From NCBI RefSeq assembly GCF_001954275.1, contig NZ_MBEU01000066.1:1-64000 (forward strand): a stretch of DNA of 64,000 nucleotides, read 5' to 3'. This stretch comes from Mycobacterium sp. IS-836 (GTDB taxonomy: Bacteria > Actinomycetota > Actinomycetes > Mycobacteriales > Mycobacteriaceae). Both the position numbers and the translations under genes were made by a program. The notes below the pieces were generated by a model. That model saw only the letters and a program-made list of their open reading frames with translations. It ran no database searches and was not told the origin of the DNA. Numbering within the stretch: position 1 is the stretch's first letter; each line of letters starts with the position of its first letter. This document shows positions 34,657 through 44,020 of the stretch, in pieces.

Positions 34657-34672
34657 CAAGCTCCTAAGCTTG
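34657..34672 (-). promoter_or_regulatory. Palindrome with RBS in its loop, before the Rv0439c-like SDR
   Basis: Minus strand reads CAAGCTTAGGAGCTTG: two perfect 6-base arms around a 4-base loop. The Shine-Dalgarno AGGAG spans the loop and second arm, just upstream of the ATG at 34655. It could be a TetR operator or a leader hairpin that hides the ribosome site. Confidence 0.5.
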
Positions 34673-34681
34673 TAAGGTAAA

Positions 34682-34730
34682 CGGGGCGAGCGCTCCGGTT
34701 GATTGGTTACTATACGGAACGCCCGCCCCG
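34682..34730. promoter_or_regulatory. Inverted repeat flanking the SDR/TetR promoter region
   Basis: Arms CGGGGCGAGCGCTCCG (34682-34697) and CGGAACGCCCGCCCCG (34715-34730) match at 14 of 16 positions in inverted orientation. The 17-bp spacer is AT-rich. This layout is compatible with operator half-sites or with a hairpin between divergent genes. Confidence 0.55.
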
Positions 34731-34758
34731 CTTTGTCAACCGAAAGGGCGATGGAACC

Positions 34759-35328
34759 ATGGCGCAGCCGGCTGCCCGACCGTTGCGCGCCGACGCGGCG
34801 CGCAACCGCGCGCGGGTCCTGGAGGTCGCCTACGACACCTTTGCCGCCGAGGGCCTGTCCGTGCCGATCGACGAGATCGCACGGCGCGCCGGGGTCGGGG
34901 CCGGCACCGTCTACCGGCACTTCCCGACGAAGGAGGCGCTCTTTCAGGCCGTCATCCACGACCGGATGCAGCACCTCGTCGACGACGGGTACGCCCTGCT
35001 GAAATCCGACGGTCCGGGTGAAGCGCTGTTCAGTTTCCTGCGCTCGATGGTGCTGCGGTGGGGCGCGACCGACCGCGGGCTGGTTGACGCGCTGGCCGGA
35101 CTGGGCATCGACATCGCGAGCGTCGCGCCCGACGCCGAGGATGCGTTCCTGGCCGCGCTCGACGACCTGCTGCGCGCGGCGCAGGAAGCGGGAACCGCGC
35201 GCCGCGACGTCGGCGTGCGCGAGGTCAAGTCGATCCTGGTCGGCTGCCAGGCGATGGAGGCGTACAACTCGGAGTTGGCCAACCGGGTGATCGAAGTCGT
35301 CGTCGACGGTTTACGCGCGGGGCGATAA
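34759..35328 (+). CDS. TetR-family transcriptional regulator
   Basis: Protein of 189 residues from ATG 34759 (MAQPAARPLRADAARNRARV). HTH region LEVAYDTFAAEGLSVPIDEI then AGVGAGTVYRHFPTKEALFQ is typical TetR, and a longer in-frame start at 34699 has no support. Divergent from the Rv0439c-like SDR across a 103-bp region carrying two inverted repeats; local control of the SDR is likely. Separated from groEL2 by about 177 bp with CIRCE elements. Confidence 0.88.
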   Translation: MAQPAARPLRADAARNRARVLEVAYDTFAAEGLSVPIDEIARRAGVGAGTVYRHFPTKEALFQAVIHDRMQHLVDDGYALLKSDGPGEALFSFLRSMVLRWGATDRGLVDALAGLGIDIASVAPDAEDAFLAALDDLLRAAQEAGTARRDVGVREVKSILVGCQAMEAYNSELANRVIEVVVDGLRAGR

Positions 35329-35342
35329 CCGCCGGGGTCTTC

Positions 35343-35368
35343 TTGCACTCGACATAGGCGAGTGCTAA
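35343..35368 (+). promoter_or_regulatory. CIRCE element 1 upstream of groEL2
   Basis: TTGCACTC (35343-35350), a 9-base spacer, then GAGTGCTAA (35360-35368). This is the standard HrcA operator, so heat-shock repression by HrcA is expected. Confidence 0.92.
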
Positions 35369-35377
35369 GAATGACGT

Positions 35378-35403
35378 TGGCACTCGCGACCGGTGAGTGC
35401 TAG
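35378..35403 (+). promoter_or_regulatory. CIRCE element 2 upstream of groEL2
   Basis: TGGCACTC (35378-35385), a 9-base spacer, then GAGTGCTAG (35395-35403). Slightly less perfect than element 1, placed 35 bp downstream on the same face. Confidence 0.9.
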
Positions 35404-35505
35404 GTCGGGACGGTGAGACCAGGCCCAACGACAGCCCGGTCGTCCGTCGCGGGCACTGCACCCGGCCAGGACGTGTCATCCCCAATCCGGAGGAATCACT
35501 TCGCA

Positions 35506-37131
<1,626 letters not shown>

Positions 37132-37143
37132 GTCCCAGTTAAG

Positions 37144-37177
37144 AAAAAGCCCGGTCCCCTTGGGGGCCGGGCTTTTT
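37144..37177 (+). terminator. Rho-independent terminator of groEL2
   Basis: An 11-bp stem (AAAAAGCCCGG with CCGGGCTTTTT) extended by CCCC/GGGG gives a 16-bp stem and a two-base loop, then a T run. The A-run on the 5' side makes it able to work for the convergent Rv0441c-like gene too. Confidence 0.93.
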
Positions 37178-37241
37178 CGTGTCGCCGGCGGCTGTCCTGG
37201 TTCGCCGAGCGTGCGGCCAGCTTCACGTTCGGCGCCGAGGC

Positions 37242-37640
37242 TCACGCCGGCAGCGAGAACACCACGCAGTCGTGCAGGCAGCCTTTGGCCGCCGAGGGGG
37301 AGTCGGCGTCGCGATGCAACAGCGCGCGGGTGGGCACCACGTCCAGGCGAACGGTCTCGTCGCCGCTGTCGCTCACCTCGGCGGTGCCGTCGACGATCAG
37401 CGAGTAGCCGGCCGGCTCGGTCGGCGGCCACAGCAGAGTGACGTCGCTGCGCTGAGCGAGGTTTTCGCGGGTGCGTCCGCCGATCAGCCCGACGTCGAGG
37501 ACCGCGCCGTCGCGCAGCTGCGGTTCGACCGTCACTGTGTGGGCGCGGTAGTCGTCGCCGACGGTGATCAGATACGCGAACGGGTAGTCCGGCAGGGCGG
37601 CCGCGAGCCGCTGGAAGTCCACCCTCTTCTTCGTGCGCAT
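37242..37640 (-). CDS. Pyridoxamine-5'-phosphate oxidase-like protein (Rv0441c)
   Basis: Protein of 132 residues with the flavin-reductase/PNPOx-like split-barrel pattern: VDFQRLAAALPDYPFAYLIT, RAHTVTVEPQL and GLIGGRTRENLAQ, followed by VTLLWPPTEPAGYSLIVDG. Flavin or F420 cofactor is likely in this fold. ATG 37640 (MRTKKRVDF) matches the expected start; the upstream part of the frame lies over the PPE gene. Reaction unknown. Confidence 0.82.
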   Translation of the reverse strand: MRTKKRVDFQRLAAALPDYPFAYLITVGDDYRAHTVTVEPQLRDGAVLDVGLIGGRTRENLAQRSDVTLLWPPTEPAGYSLIVDGTAEVSDSGDETVRLDVVPTRALLHRDADSPSAAKGCLHDCVVFSLPA

Positions 37641-37663
37641 GAAGTCGAGGATAGGCGCGTCGG

Positions 37664-38356
37664 TCAGGTCTGGTTGAGCAAGCCGGGGCCGGTGACACCG
37701 GGGTTGAAGCCCGTGCTCGCGGTGGTCGAGTTGAGGATGCCCGAGCCGATATGGGGGCTCACGCCCCCCGTGATGTCGGCCGGCGCGCCCGCGGGGAGCC
37801 CCACAGCGGGCGGGCCGAGATCGAGTCTCGGCAGCACCTGATGCCAGGGCTCCAGCTTCGCCACCGCTGCCGACGCGTCGGTGTGGTAGCCCGACATCGC
37901 CACCACGTCCGCCGCCCACATCTGCTCGTATGCGGCCTCGATGTCGGCGATGGCCGGCGCGTTCTGTCCCAAGTGATTCGTCGACGCCAACGCTTGCACC
38001 AGGTTGCGGTTGGCGGCCACCACCGCGGGTTGCACCGTGCTCTCCAGTGCGGTCTCGAACGCGGCCGCGATGGCCGAGGCCTGGCTGGACGCCGCCTCGG
38101 CTTGCGCGGCCGCCGCGGAAAGCCAGCTCACATACTGGGTCGCGACGGACATCATCGCCGCCGCCGAAGCGCCCTGCCACGAACCGTTGGCCAGATCCGA
38201 TGTCACCGAAAAGAACGAGGATGCTGACGATGCGAGGTCTTCGGCCAGCCCGTCCCACGCCTTTGCGGCAGCGAGCAGTGGCGCCGCACCGGGACCGGCG
38301 AAAATTCGTGCCGAGTTGATTTCGGGCGGCAACCGCGCATAGTGCGGGCTCGTCAC
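37664..38356 (-). CDS. PPE-family protein, short form (PPE10-like position)
   Basis: Protein of 230 residues with the PPE domain: MTSPHYARLPPEINSARI (Pro-Pro-Glu at residues 10-12), the SW motif in LANGSWQGASA, and helices typical of type VII secretion substrates. After the domain it ends with a short tail (GFNPGVTGPGLLNQT) and no long MPTR repeat, so it is much shorter than H37Rv PPE10 (about 487 residues as I remember). Whether this is a true PPE10 orthologue cut short or a different short PPE is open. No PE partner is adjacent. Confidence 0.85.
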   Translation of the reverse strand: MTSPHYARLPPEINSARIFAGPGAAPLLAAAKAWDGLAEDLASSASSFFSVTSDLANGSWQGASAAAMMSVATQYVSWLSAAAAQAEAASSQASAIAAAFETALESTVQPAVVAANRNLVQALASTNHLGQNAPAIADIEAAYEQMWAADVVAMSGYHTDASAAVAKLEPWHQVLPRLDLGPPAVGLPAGAPADITGGVSPHIGSGILNSTTASTGFNPGVTGPGLLNQT

Positions 38357-38394
38357 TAACCAAAGTTAACCGGGACGAGCCGCCCTTCGTGGCG

Positions 38395-40134
38395 TTATGG
38401 CGCAGGTACCGGAGAAGGCTTGCGGCCGCGGACCAACCGGCCAGGACGGGCGTCGGTGGGAACTCCGTCCTCGGCGATCACTTCCCCGGACACGATCGTC
38501 GCGACATATCCGTCGGCGCCCTGATCCAGGCGACGCCCGCCGGCGGGCAGGTCGTAAGTGATCACGGGCTTGTGCAGCCGCAACGCGGCATGGTCGATGA
38601 CGTTGAGGTCGGCCTTGTAGCCGACGCCGATGCGGCCGCGATCGCCCAGCCCGGCGATGCGGGCCGGCACGGACGTCAGCTCGCGGACGGCCTCCGGCAC
38701 GGTGAACCGGCCGGCCTTCCGATCGCGCGCCCAGTGCGCCAGGAAGTACGTCGAGTAGCTCGCGTCGCAGATCATGCCGTAGTGCGCGCCGCCGTCGCCG
38801 AGGCCCAGCACCACGTCGTCGCGGTGCAGCAGCTGCCCGACGGTGTGCAGCGAGTTGCGCTCCAGGTTGCTGGTGGCCACCAACAGCATGGCGCGGCCGT
38901 CGTCGTCGAGCAGCCGGTCGTAGGCCTCCTCCATCGGGTCCACGCCGCGGGCCCGGGCGCGGGCCCCGATCGACGTCGAGGGGTCCGGCTCGTAATCGGG
39001 GGTGTCGCCCAGCGGGAAGATCCAGTCCCACATCTGCGCCACGTAGAGAATCGGGTGACCGACCCCGGGCTTGTCGGCCAGGATGCGGGCGCGGACGTCC
39101 GGCTTGCGCATCTCGGCCACCCGCTCGGCCAGCGGCAGATGCGCGATCTCGCGGTAGCTCGGGTAGAGCACGAACGGGTTGGCGGACAGTTGCAGCCCGA
39201 TGATCAGCCCGATGGGCCGCGGCAACAGCTGCGCGGTGATATCGCCACCGGCCGCGTTGGCCTTCTCGATCATCGTGATGGCCTCCGGCCACGTCGGGTC
39301 GCCGGCGTTGGCGACGACGAGCGTGAACGTGAGCGGCAGCCCGACGTCCTCGGCGACCTCGAAAACCGTTTGCAGCACGGACTGGTAGCCGCCGGCGGGA
39401 ATGTCGGGCACGAATTGCAGCAGGCCCCCGCCGCCGTCCACGACGCCACGCGCGATCTCTTCGATCTCCTCGCGGGCCGCCTCGTAGCTCGGGATCGGCG
39501 AACCGCTCTCGGTCTTGTGGATGGTCAACCGCGACGACGCGAAGCCCAGCGCGCCGACCTCGACCGCCTCCTTGGCCAGCGCGCGCATCCTCGCCAGGTC
39601 TTCGGCGGTGGCCGGCTCGCGGTTGGCGCCGCGCTGGCCCATCACGTAGACCCGCAGCGGCGAGTGCGGCAGGTAGGCGGCGACGTCGATGTCGCGCTTA
39701 CCCGCGTCCAGCGCGTCCAGGTATTCGGGGAAGGTCTCCCACGTCCACGGCAGGCCGTCGGTCATCACGACACCGGGAATGTCCTCGACCCCCGCCATCA
39801 CGTCGACGAGCACGTCGTGGTCTTCCTGGCGGCAGGGCGCGAAGCCGACCCCGCAGTTGCCCATCACCACCGTGGTCACCCCGTGCGCCGACGACGGGGT
39901 CAGGCGTTCCGACCAGATCGACTGGCCGTCGTAGTGGGTGTGCAGGTCGACGAACCCGGGCGTGACCAGCAGCCCGGTCGCGTCGATCTCCCGCGCGGCG
40001 CCGTCCCCGTTGACCGACCCGACGGCCCCCACCTTTTGGATCACTCCATCCTTCACCGCCACGTCGCCGACGTACGGCTCACCTCCGGAGCCGTCGACGA
40101 TGGTGCCGTTGCGGATGACGAGGTCGTAGGTCAT
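38395..40134 (-). CDS. Amidohydrolase, D-aminoacylase-like
   Basis: Metal-dependent hydrolase of 579 residues: MTYDLVIRNGTIVDGSG at the N-terminus, HxH ligands in VDLHTHYDG, the conserved Cys in GNCGVGFAPC, and the late catalytic Asp in LGLGDGGAHYG. It belongs to the N-acyl-D-amino-acid deacylase/amidohydrolase 3 family. Upstream of the PPE gene on the same strand with a 38-bp gap. H37Rv has no copy at this place as I remember it. True substrate unknown. Confidence 0.87.
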   Translation of the reverse strand: MTYDLVIRNGTIVDGSGGEPYVGDVAVKDGVIQKVGAVGSVNGDGAAREIDATGLLVTPGFVDLHTHYDGQSIWSERLTPSSAHGVTTVVMGNCGVGFAPCRQEDHDVLVDVMAGVEDIPGVVMTDGLPWTWETFPEYLDALDAGKRDIDVAAYLPHSPLRVYVMGQRGANREPATAEDLARMRALAKEAVEVGALGFASSRLTIHKTESGSPIPSYEAAREEIEEIARGVVDGGGGLLQFVPDIPAGGYQSVLQTVFEVAEDVGLPLTFTLVVANAGDPTWPEAITMIEKANAAGGDITAQLLPRPIGLIIGLQLSANPFVLYPSYREIAHLPLAERVAEMRKPDVRARILADKPGVGHPILYVAQMWDWIFPLGDTPDYEPDPSTSIGARARARGVDPMEEAYDRLLDDDGRAMLLVATSNLERNSLHTVGQLLHRDDVVLGLGDGGAHYGMICDASYSTYFLAHWARDRKAGRFTVPEAVRELTSVPARIAGLGDRGRIGVGYKADLNVIDHAALRLHKPVITYDLPAGGRRLDQGADGYVATIVSGEVIAEDGVPTDARPGRLVRGRKPSPVPAP

Positions 40135-40181
40135 CTAAATAATCTACGACCGTGTCGGGTGCTCATGCCAGGATCAGTTCC

Positions 40182-40553
40182 GTGATCGACCACCTGGGAA
40201 TCAACTGCGCCGACTACCCGAAATCGCAGCACTTCTACGACACCGTGCTCGGCACGCTGGGCTACTCGCGGCAGCTGGACTTCGGCCGGGCCATCGGATA
40301 CGGCCGCGACGGGCATCCGGCATTTTGGATCTCCGACGGCGCCGGCATGGGATCCAACCGCGAAAACCACATCGCGTTCGAGGCCGCCGACGAGCATGCG
40401 GTGCGCGCTTTCCACGAGGCCGCGGTGGGTCTGGGCGCCGAGTCGTTGCACGAGCCCCGCGAGTGGCCCGAATACCACCCCGGCTATTTCGGCGCGTTCG
40501 TGCGCGACCCGGACGGCAACAACGTCGAAGCGGTCTGGCACGGGCGCCCGTAA
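40182..40553 (+). CDS. VOC-family protein
   Basis: Protein of about 123 residues: VIDHLGINCADYPKSQHFY, GAFVRDPDGNNVEAVWHGRP. Typical glyoxalase/bleomycin-resistance-type fold with His and Glu metal positions. I picked GTG 40182 (VIDHL) with AGGA eight bases upstream; GTG 40152 is in frame. Divergent from the amidohydrolase, and followed after 10 bp by the DinB-like gene. Function unknown. Confidence 0.8.
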   Translation: MIDHLGINCADYPKSQHFYDTVLGTLGYSRQLDFGRAIGYGRDGHPAFWISDGAGMGSNRENHIAFEAADEHAVRAFHEAAVGLGAESLHEPREWPEYHPGYFGAFVRDPDGNNVEAVWHGRP

Positions 40554-40563
40554 TGTCGGTGGC

Positions 40564-41088
40564 ATGGCCAGTACCCCCGGCACCGACGCCGCCGCACAAG
40601 AGCTGCTTCGCGACTCGTTCACCCGATTGATCGAACACGTCGACGAGCTCACCGACGGGTTGACCGACGAGCTCTCGAATTACCGGCCGACCCCTAGCGC
40701 CAACAGCATCGCCTGGCTGATCTGGCACAGCGCCCGGGTGCAGGACATCCAGCTGGCCGATGTCGCCGGGGTCGAGCAGGTGTGGACCCGCGACGGCTGG
40801 GTGGACCGGTTCGGCCTGGACCTGCCGCGCAACGACACCGGCTACGGGCACGGCCCCGACGAGGTCGCGAAGGTGCATGCGCCCGCCGACCTGCTGTCCG
40901 GCTATTACCACGAGGTGCACAAGTTCACGCTGTCCTACGTCGCGGACGTGACCGCCGCCGAGCTGTCCCGCGTCGTGGACACTAACTGGGATCCACCGGT
41001 CACCGCCAGCGCGCGGCTGGTGAGCATCATCGACGACTGCGCCCAGCACCTCGGGCAGGCGGCCTATCTGCGCGGGATCGCACAGTAG
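40564..41088 (+). CDS. DinB-like metal-binding protein (Rv0443-like)
   Basis: Protein of 174 residues with the DinB/DUF664 four-helix pattern. The three likely metal His lie in IWHSAR, YYHEVH and CAQHLGQAAYLRG. In this fold such proteins act as thiol-dependent transferases, with mycothiol or bacillithiol in other members. Matches Rv0443 in length and place. Substrate unknown. Confidence 0.82.
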   Translation: MASTPGTDAAAQELLRDSFTRLIEHVDELTDGLTDELSNYRPTPSANSIAWLIWHSARVQDIQLADVAGVEQVWTRDGWVDRFGLDLPRNDTGYGHGPDEVAKVHAPADLLSGYYHEVHKFTLSYVADVTAAELSRVVDTNWDPPVTASARLVSIIDDCAQHLGQAAYLRGIAQ

Positions 41089-41098
41089 GTTCTAACGC

Positions 41099-41950
41099 GT
41101 GCGATTCGCGACGACGGTGGTCTTGTGGCTGGCCGCCACGGTCGCGCTGGCCGTGGCCATTCCGGCGGCGTGGGCGCAGTGCAACGTCATCAACGACGAC
41201 GGCTACGCGGCGTTTGCAAAGAATGCCGCGGCCGATCCGGCGCTGCAGTCGGCGGCGGCCTCCGAGCTCACCACCCGGGCGATGGCGCTCATCGCCGAGC
41301 GCGGCGGTGGACGTTATCCGGTCGACGGCCAGCAGGTGCACGCCGCCGCCACCGCGTTCACGTCCGGGCCCGGCTTTCCGCCGCTGTTCGCCCAGGTGAA
41401 CCGGGCCGCCCACGGCTGGTTGTTCACCGGCAGCGGGTCGAGCGATTCGTGGGTCATCGACCTGGCCCCGATGCTCAAAGACGATTCGCTGCAACGGATA
41501 TTGAGCAGTCACAACGTGAAAGTGCCTGCGACGCTGACCGTTCCGCTGACGGTGTCCGGCCCGTTGCGGCAGGGGCAGCTGAGCCGGCTCGCCACCTGGG
41601 GCCCGTGGGTGAGTCTCGGCGCGGCGGCCCTGAGCGGATTCTGCGCGCTGCTGACGCTGGCCGCTGCCCGGCGCCGCGGCAAGGCACTGACCAGCCTCGG
41701 CGTCTCGGCGCTGCTCGTCGGCGCGGCGGGATGGGCGGGTATCGAGGCCGGTGGCGGGTATGTGAACAGGGCGCTCAATCACACCACCGGCGACATCCGC
41801 CGAATCGCCGAGGTGATGATCGACCACGCCGAGGCCGGGCTGCGTCATTGGCTGAACCTGACCTTGGTCACCGGCGCCGCGCTGGTGGTGTTGGGCGTGG
41901 TCGTCGCGGTGCTCGGCGCCCTGGTGCAGAAGTCCCCGAAAACGGCCTAG
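41099..41950 (+). CDS. Hypothetical membrane protein with exported N-terminal domain
   Basis: Protein of 283 residues not recognised as a named family. Signal-like start (MRFATTVVLWLAATVALAVA then AWAQCN), an extracytoplasmic domain of about 140 residues, and three membrane segments (about residues 161-183, 195-216, 256-280). Ends KSPKTA. Starts 10 bp after the DinB-like gene, and its stop overlaps the convergent rskA gene by 4 bp. Role unknown. Confidence 0.7.
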   Translation: MRFATTVVLWLAATVALAVAIPAAWAQCNVINDDGYAAFAKNAAADPALQSAAASELTTRAMALIAERGGGRYPVDGQQVHAAATAFTSGPGFPPLFAQVNRAAHGWLFTGSGSSDSWVIDLAPMLKDDSLQRILSSHNVKVPATLTVPLTVSGPLRQGQLSRLATWGPWVSLGAAALSGFCALLTLAAARRRGKALTSLGVSALLVGAAGWAGIEAGGGYVNRALNHTTGDIRRIAEVMIDHAEAGLRHWLNLTLVTGAALVVLGVVVAVLGALVQKSPKTA

Positions 41951-42645
41951 CTCAGCGGTAATTCGGCCAATATCGGGGTGGTCGGCTGCGGCGACCCCGC
42001 GCCGGGTTCGACGGTGAACGCCAGGGCCGTCGACGATCCGAGGTTGGTCAGCGTCTCCTTCGTCGAGGGCGCGACGGCCGCGGCGCCCATCGTCCCGGCG
42101 GAGGTCGGGCCGTTGGTTCCGATCAGCCACATCTGATAGACGGTGCCCGGCGACGGCGGCGGCACATTGTTCATCACCAGCACGCCGGCGTTGCGGTCGC
42201 GGGAGAACATGACGGTGGCGGTCCCGTTCGCCAGCGGTCGCGAGACCGTCCGCACATCGGGGGCGGCCAGCACCTGTTCGGCGACCGTCGAGGGCGCCGG
42301 CGGCCGCATCAGCACCCCGACACCGAACGCCGCGGCGCCCACCACGACCGCCGCCGCCGCGGACGCCAAAGCGGCCGTCCGCCAACTCAATTGACGCACG
42401 CCACGAGACTTCACCGCCGCCAGCGTGGTCCTCCGCAGGTGTGCCGGGGGTTCGGTCGCGGTGGCCGCCGCCACGACCGCCATCGTCTCGCGGACGGCGC
42501 GGACCGCGTCGTTGAAGGCGGCGGCCCCCGGCGCCGGCGCGGACGCCAACCGCCGGTCGAGGTCGGCCCGCTCCCCGTCCGATATGGCGTGCAGGGCATA
42601 CGGCGCCGCCAGTTCGAGCAACTCGAAATCGGTCGGGTCGGTCAT
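41947..42645 (-). CDS. rskA: Anti-sigma-K factor RskA
   Basis: Membrane protein of 232 residues, the same length as in M. tuberculosis as I remember it. The cytosolic N-terminal part (FELLELAAPYALHAISDGER) binds SigK, one membrane segment lies near residues 92-112 (ASAAAAVVVGAAAFGVGVLM), and the external domain has VYQMWLIGTNGP and FTVEPGAGSPQPT. It releases SigK on regulated proteolysis. The ATG overlaps the sigK stop (ATGA). Confidence 0.95.
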   Translation of the reverse strand: MTDPTDFELLELAAPYALHAISDGERADLDRRLASAPAPGAAAFNDAVRAVRETMAVVAAATATEPPAHLRRTTLAAVKSRGVRQLSWRTAALASAAAAVVVGAAAFGVGVLMRPPAPSTVAEQVLAAPDVRTVSRPLANGTATVMFSRDRNAGVLVMNNVPPPSPGTVYQMWLIGTNGPTSAGTMGAAAVAPSTKETLTNLGSSTALAFTVEPGAGSPQPTTPILAELPLS

Positions 42646-43217
42646 GACACGTCCAGGCAGTTGCGCAGGCCGCGCAGGGCGTCGCGGATGCGCGACTTGA
42701 TCGTCGACAAATTGGCGGCCAACCGCTGCGACACTTCGGAGTACGTCAGGCCGCCGTAGTAGGCCATCTCGATGCACTGCCGCTGCGCCTCGGTCAGCGC
42801 GTCCAGGCATTCGGTCACCCGGCGACGTTCCTCGACGGCGATCGCGGAATCGGCGACCGGGTCGTGCGCCGCGGCGCCGACGGGTTCGACATTGGCTGCG
42901 CCGTAGCGTGATTCCCGACGGCTGCCGGCCTGCTCGGCGCGCACCCGGTCGATGGCCCGCCGGTGCGCCATGGTCATCAGCCAGGCGAGGGCGGAACCCT
43001 TCGAGGCGTCGTACTCCGACGCGGTTCGCCACACCTCGAGATAGATCTCCTGCGTGGTCTCCTCGCTGTAGCCGGCATCGCGCAGCACCCGTACCACCAG
43101 TCCGAACACCCGGCTTTTGGTCAGGTCGTAGACGGCGGCGAAGGCGTCGCGGTCCCCGCGCGCGACCCTGCGCAGCAGGGCGTCGAGGTCCCCGCTTCGC
43201 TGCGCCGCTCCGGTCAT
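42642..43217 (-). CDS. sigK: ECF sigma factor SigK
   Basis: Protein of 191 residues. Region 2 reads GDRDAFAAVYDLTKSRVFGL then TTQEIYLEVWRTASEYDASK, and region 4 reads LTEAQRQCIEMAYYGGLTYS then ATYSEV-like VSQRLAANLSTIKSRI. Controls its own operon and, in M. tuberculosis, mpt70/mpt83, which are absent from this window. The start ATG 43217 is chosen by alignment of region 2. Coupled to rskA. Confidence 0.95.
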   Translation of the reverse strand: MTGAAQRSGDLDALLRRVARGDRDAFAAVYDLTKSRVFGLVVRVLRDAGYSEETTQEIYLEVWRTASEYDASKGSALAWLMTMAHRRAIDRVRAEQAGSRRESRYGAANVEPVGAAAHDPVADSAIAVEERRRVTECLDALTEAQRQCIEMAYYGGLTYSEVSQRLAANLSTIKSRIRDALRGLRNCLDVS

Positions 43218-43228
43218 CGATCGGTAGC

Positions 43229-44020
43229 CTATCGCCACACCGATCGGGGCGGTCGCGGGAAGAAAAACGCGGTCCGTTGCCGGTATTCGTCGAAGCCCGG
43301 CCGGCCGGCCATCAACTTCTCGGTGAGCCGGGCTCCGGTGACGTACACCAGGAAGTAGGTCATGAGCAGCGGCGAACCGACCGTCGCGAGCGACGCCCAG
43401 CCCGTGATGGTGATCAGCCACAATCCCCACCACACCGCCGCGTCGCCGAAGTAGTTGGGGTGGCGCGTCCAGGCCCACAGGCCGCGGTCCATCACCGTGC
43501 CGCGGTGGGCGGGATCCGATTTGAATGCCTTCAGCTGCCAGTCGCCGACCGCCTCGAAGGTGACGCCGACCAGCCACACCGCCACGCCCAGCACGGTGAC
43601 GGCCGTCAGTGGTTTCGGCGTGGGACCGCTGACCGCCGACAACTGCAGCGGGAAGGAGACGAACCAGGTGATGAAGGCTTGCAGCACAAAGACTTTGCGT
43701 ATCACCTGGGACAGCGTGGCCTCGCGCAGCATGGCGGCGTAGCGGGGATCCTCTCCTTTGCCCGCGGTCTTGCGCTGGATGTGCCAGCTGAGCCGCAGGC
43801 CCCAGATCGCCACCAGCGCCAGCAGCAGCCATCGCCTGCTCGCCTCGCCGTGCCCGAGGGTCGCGGCGACGGCGGCGATGGCCACGAAGCCCACGCCCCA
43901 GGCGACGTCGACGACGTTGTAGCGGCCGATCCGCCTGCCGATGGCGAACGTGACCGAGTGCACGACTGCCAGCGCCGCAATCGACGCACCGGATACTTCG
44001 AGGAGGTTGATCGGATTCAT
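43229..44020 (-). CDS. DUF1295 membrane protein (Rv0446c-like)
   Basis: Integral membrane protein of 263 residues with about six hydrophobic segments. The DUF1295 steroid-reductase/methyltransferase-like signature is LWAWTRHPNYFGDAAVWWGL near residue 185. It resembles isoprenylcysteine methyltransferase-like lipid-modifying enzymes. ATG 44020 overlaps the ufaA1 stop (ATGA), and the gene precedes sigK in the same transcript. Confidence 0.88.
   Translation of the reverse strand: MNPINLLEVSGASIAALAVVHSVTFAIGRRIGRYNVVDVAWGVGFVAIAAVAATLGHGEASRRWLLLALVAIWGLRLSWHIQRKTAGKGEDPRYAAMLREATLSQVIRKVFVLQAFITWFVSFPLQLSAVSGPTPKPLTAVTVLGVAVWLVGVTFEAVGDWQLKAFKSDPAHRGTVMDRGLWAWTRHPNYFGDAAVWWGLWLITITGWASLATVGSPLLMTYFLVYVTGARLTEKLMAGRPGFDEYRQRTAFFFPRPPRSVWR

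Noticed and set aside
37144..37177. Hairpin as an attenuator for the Rv0441c-like gene
   Set aside because: It lies at the 3' ends of convergent genes and fits a shared terminator better.
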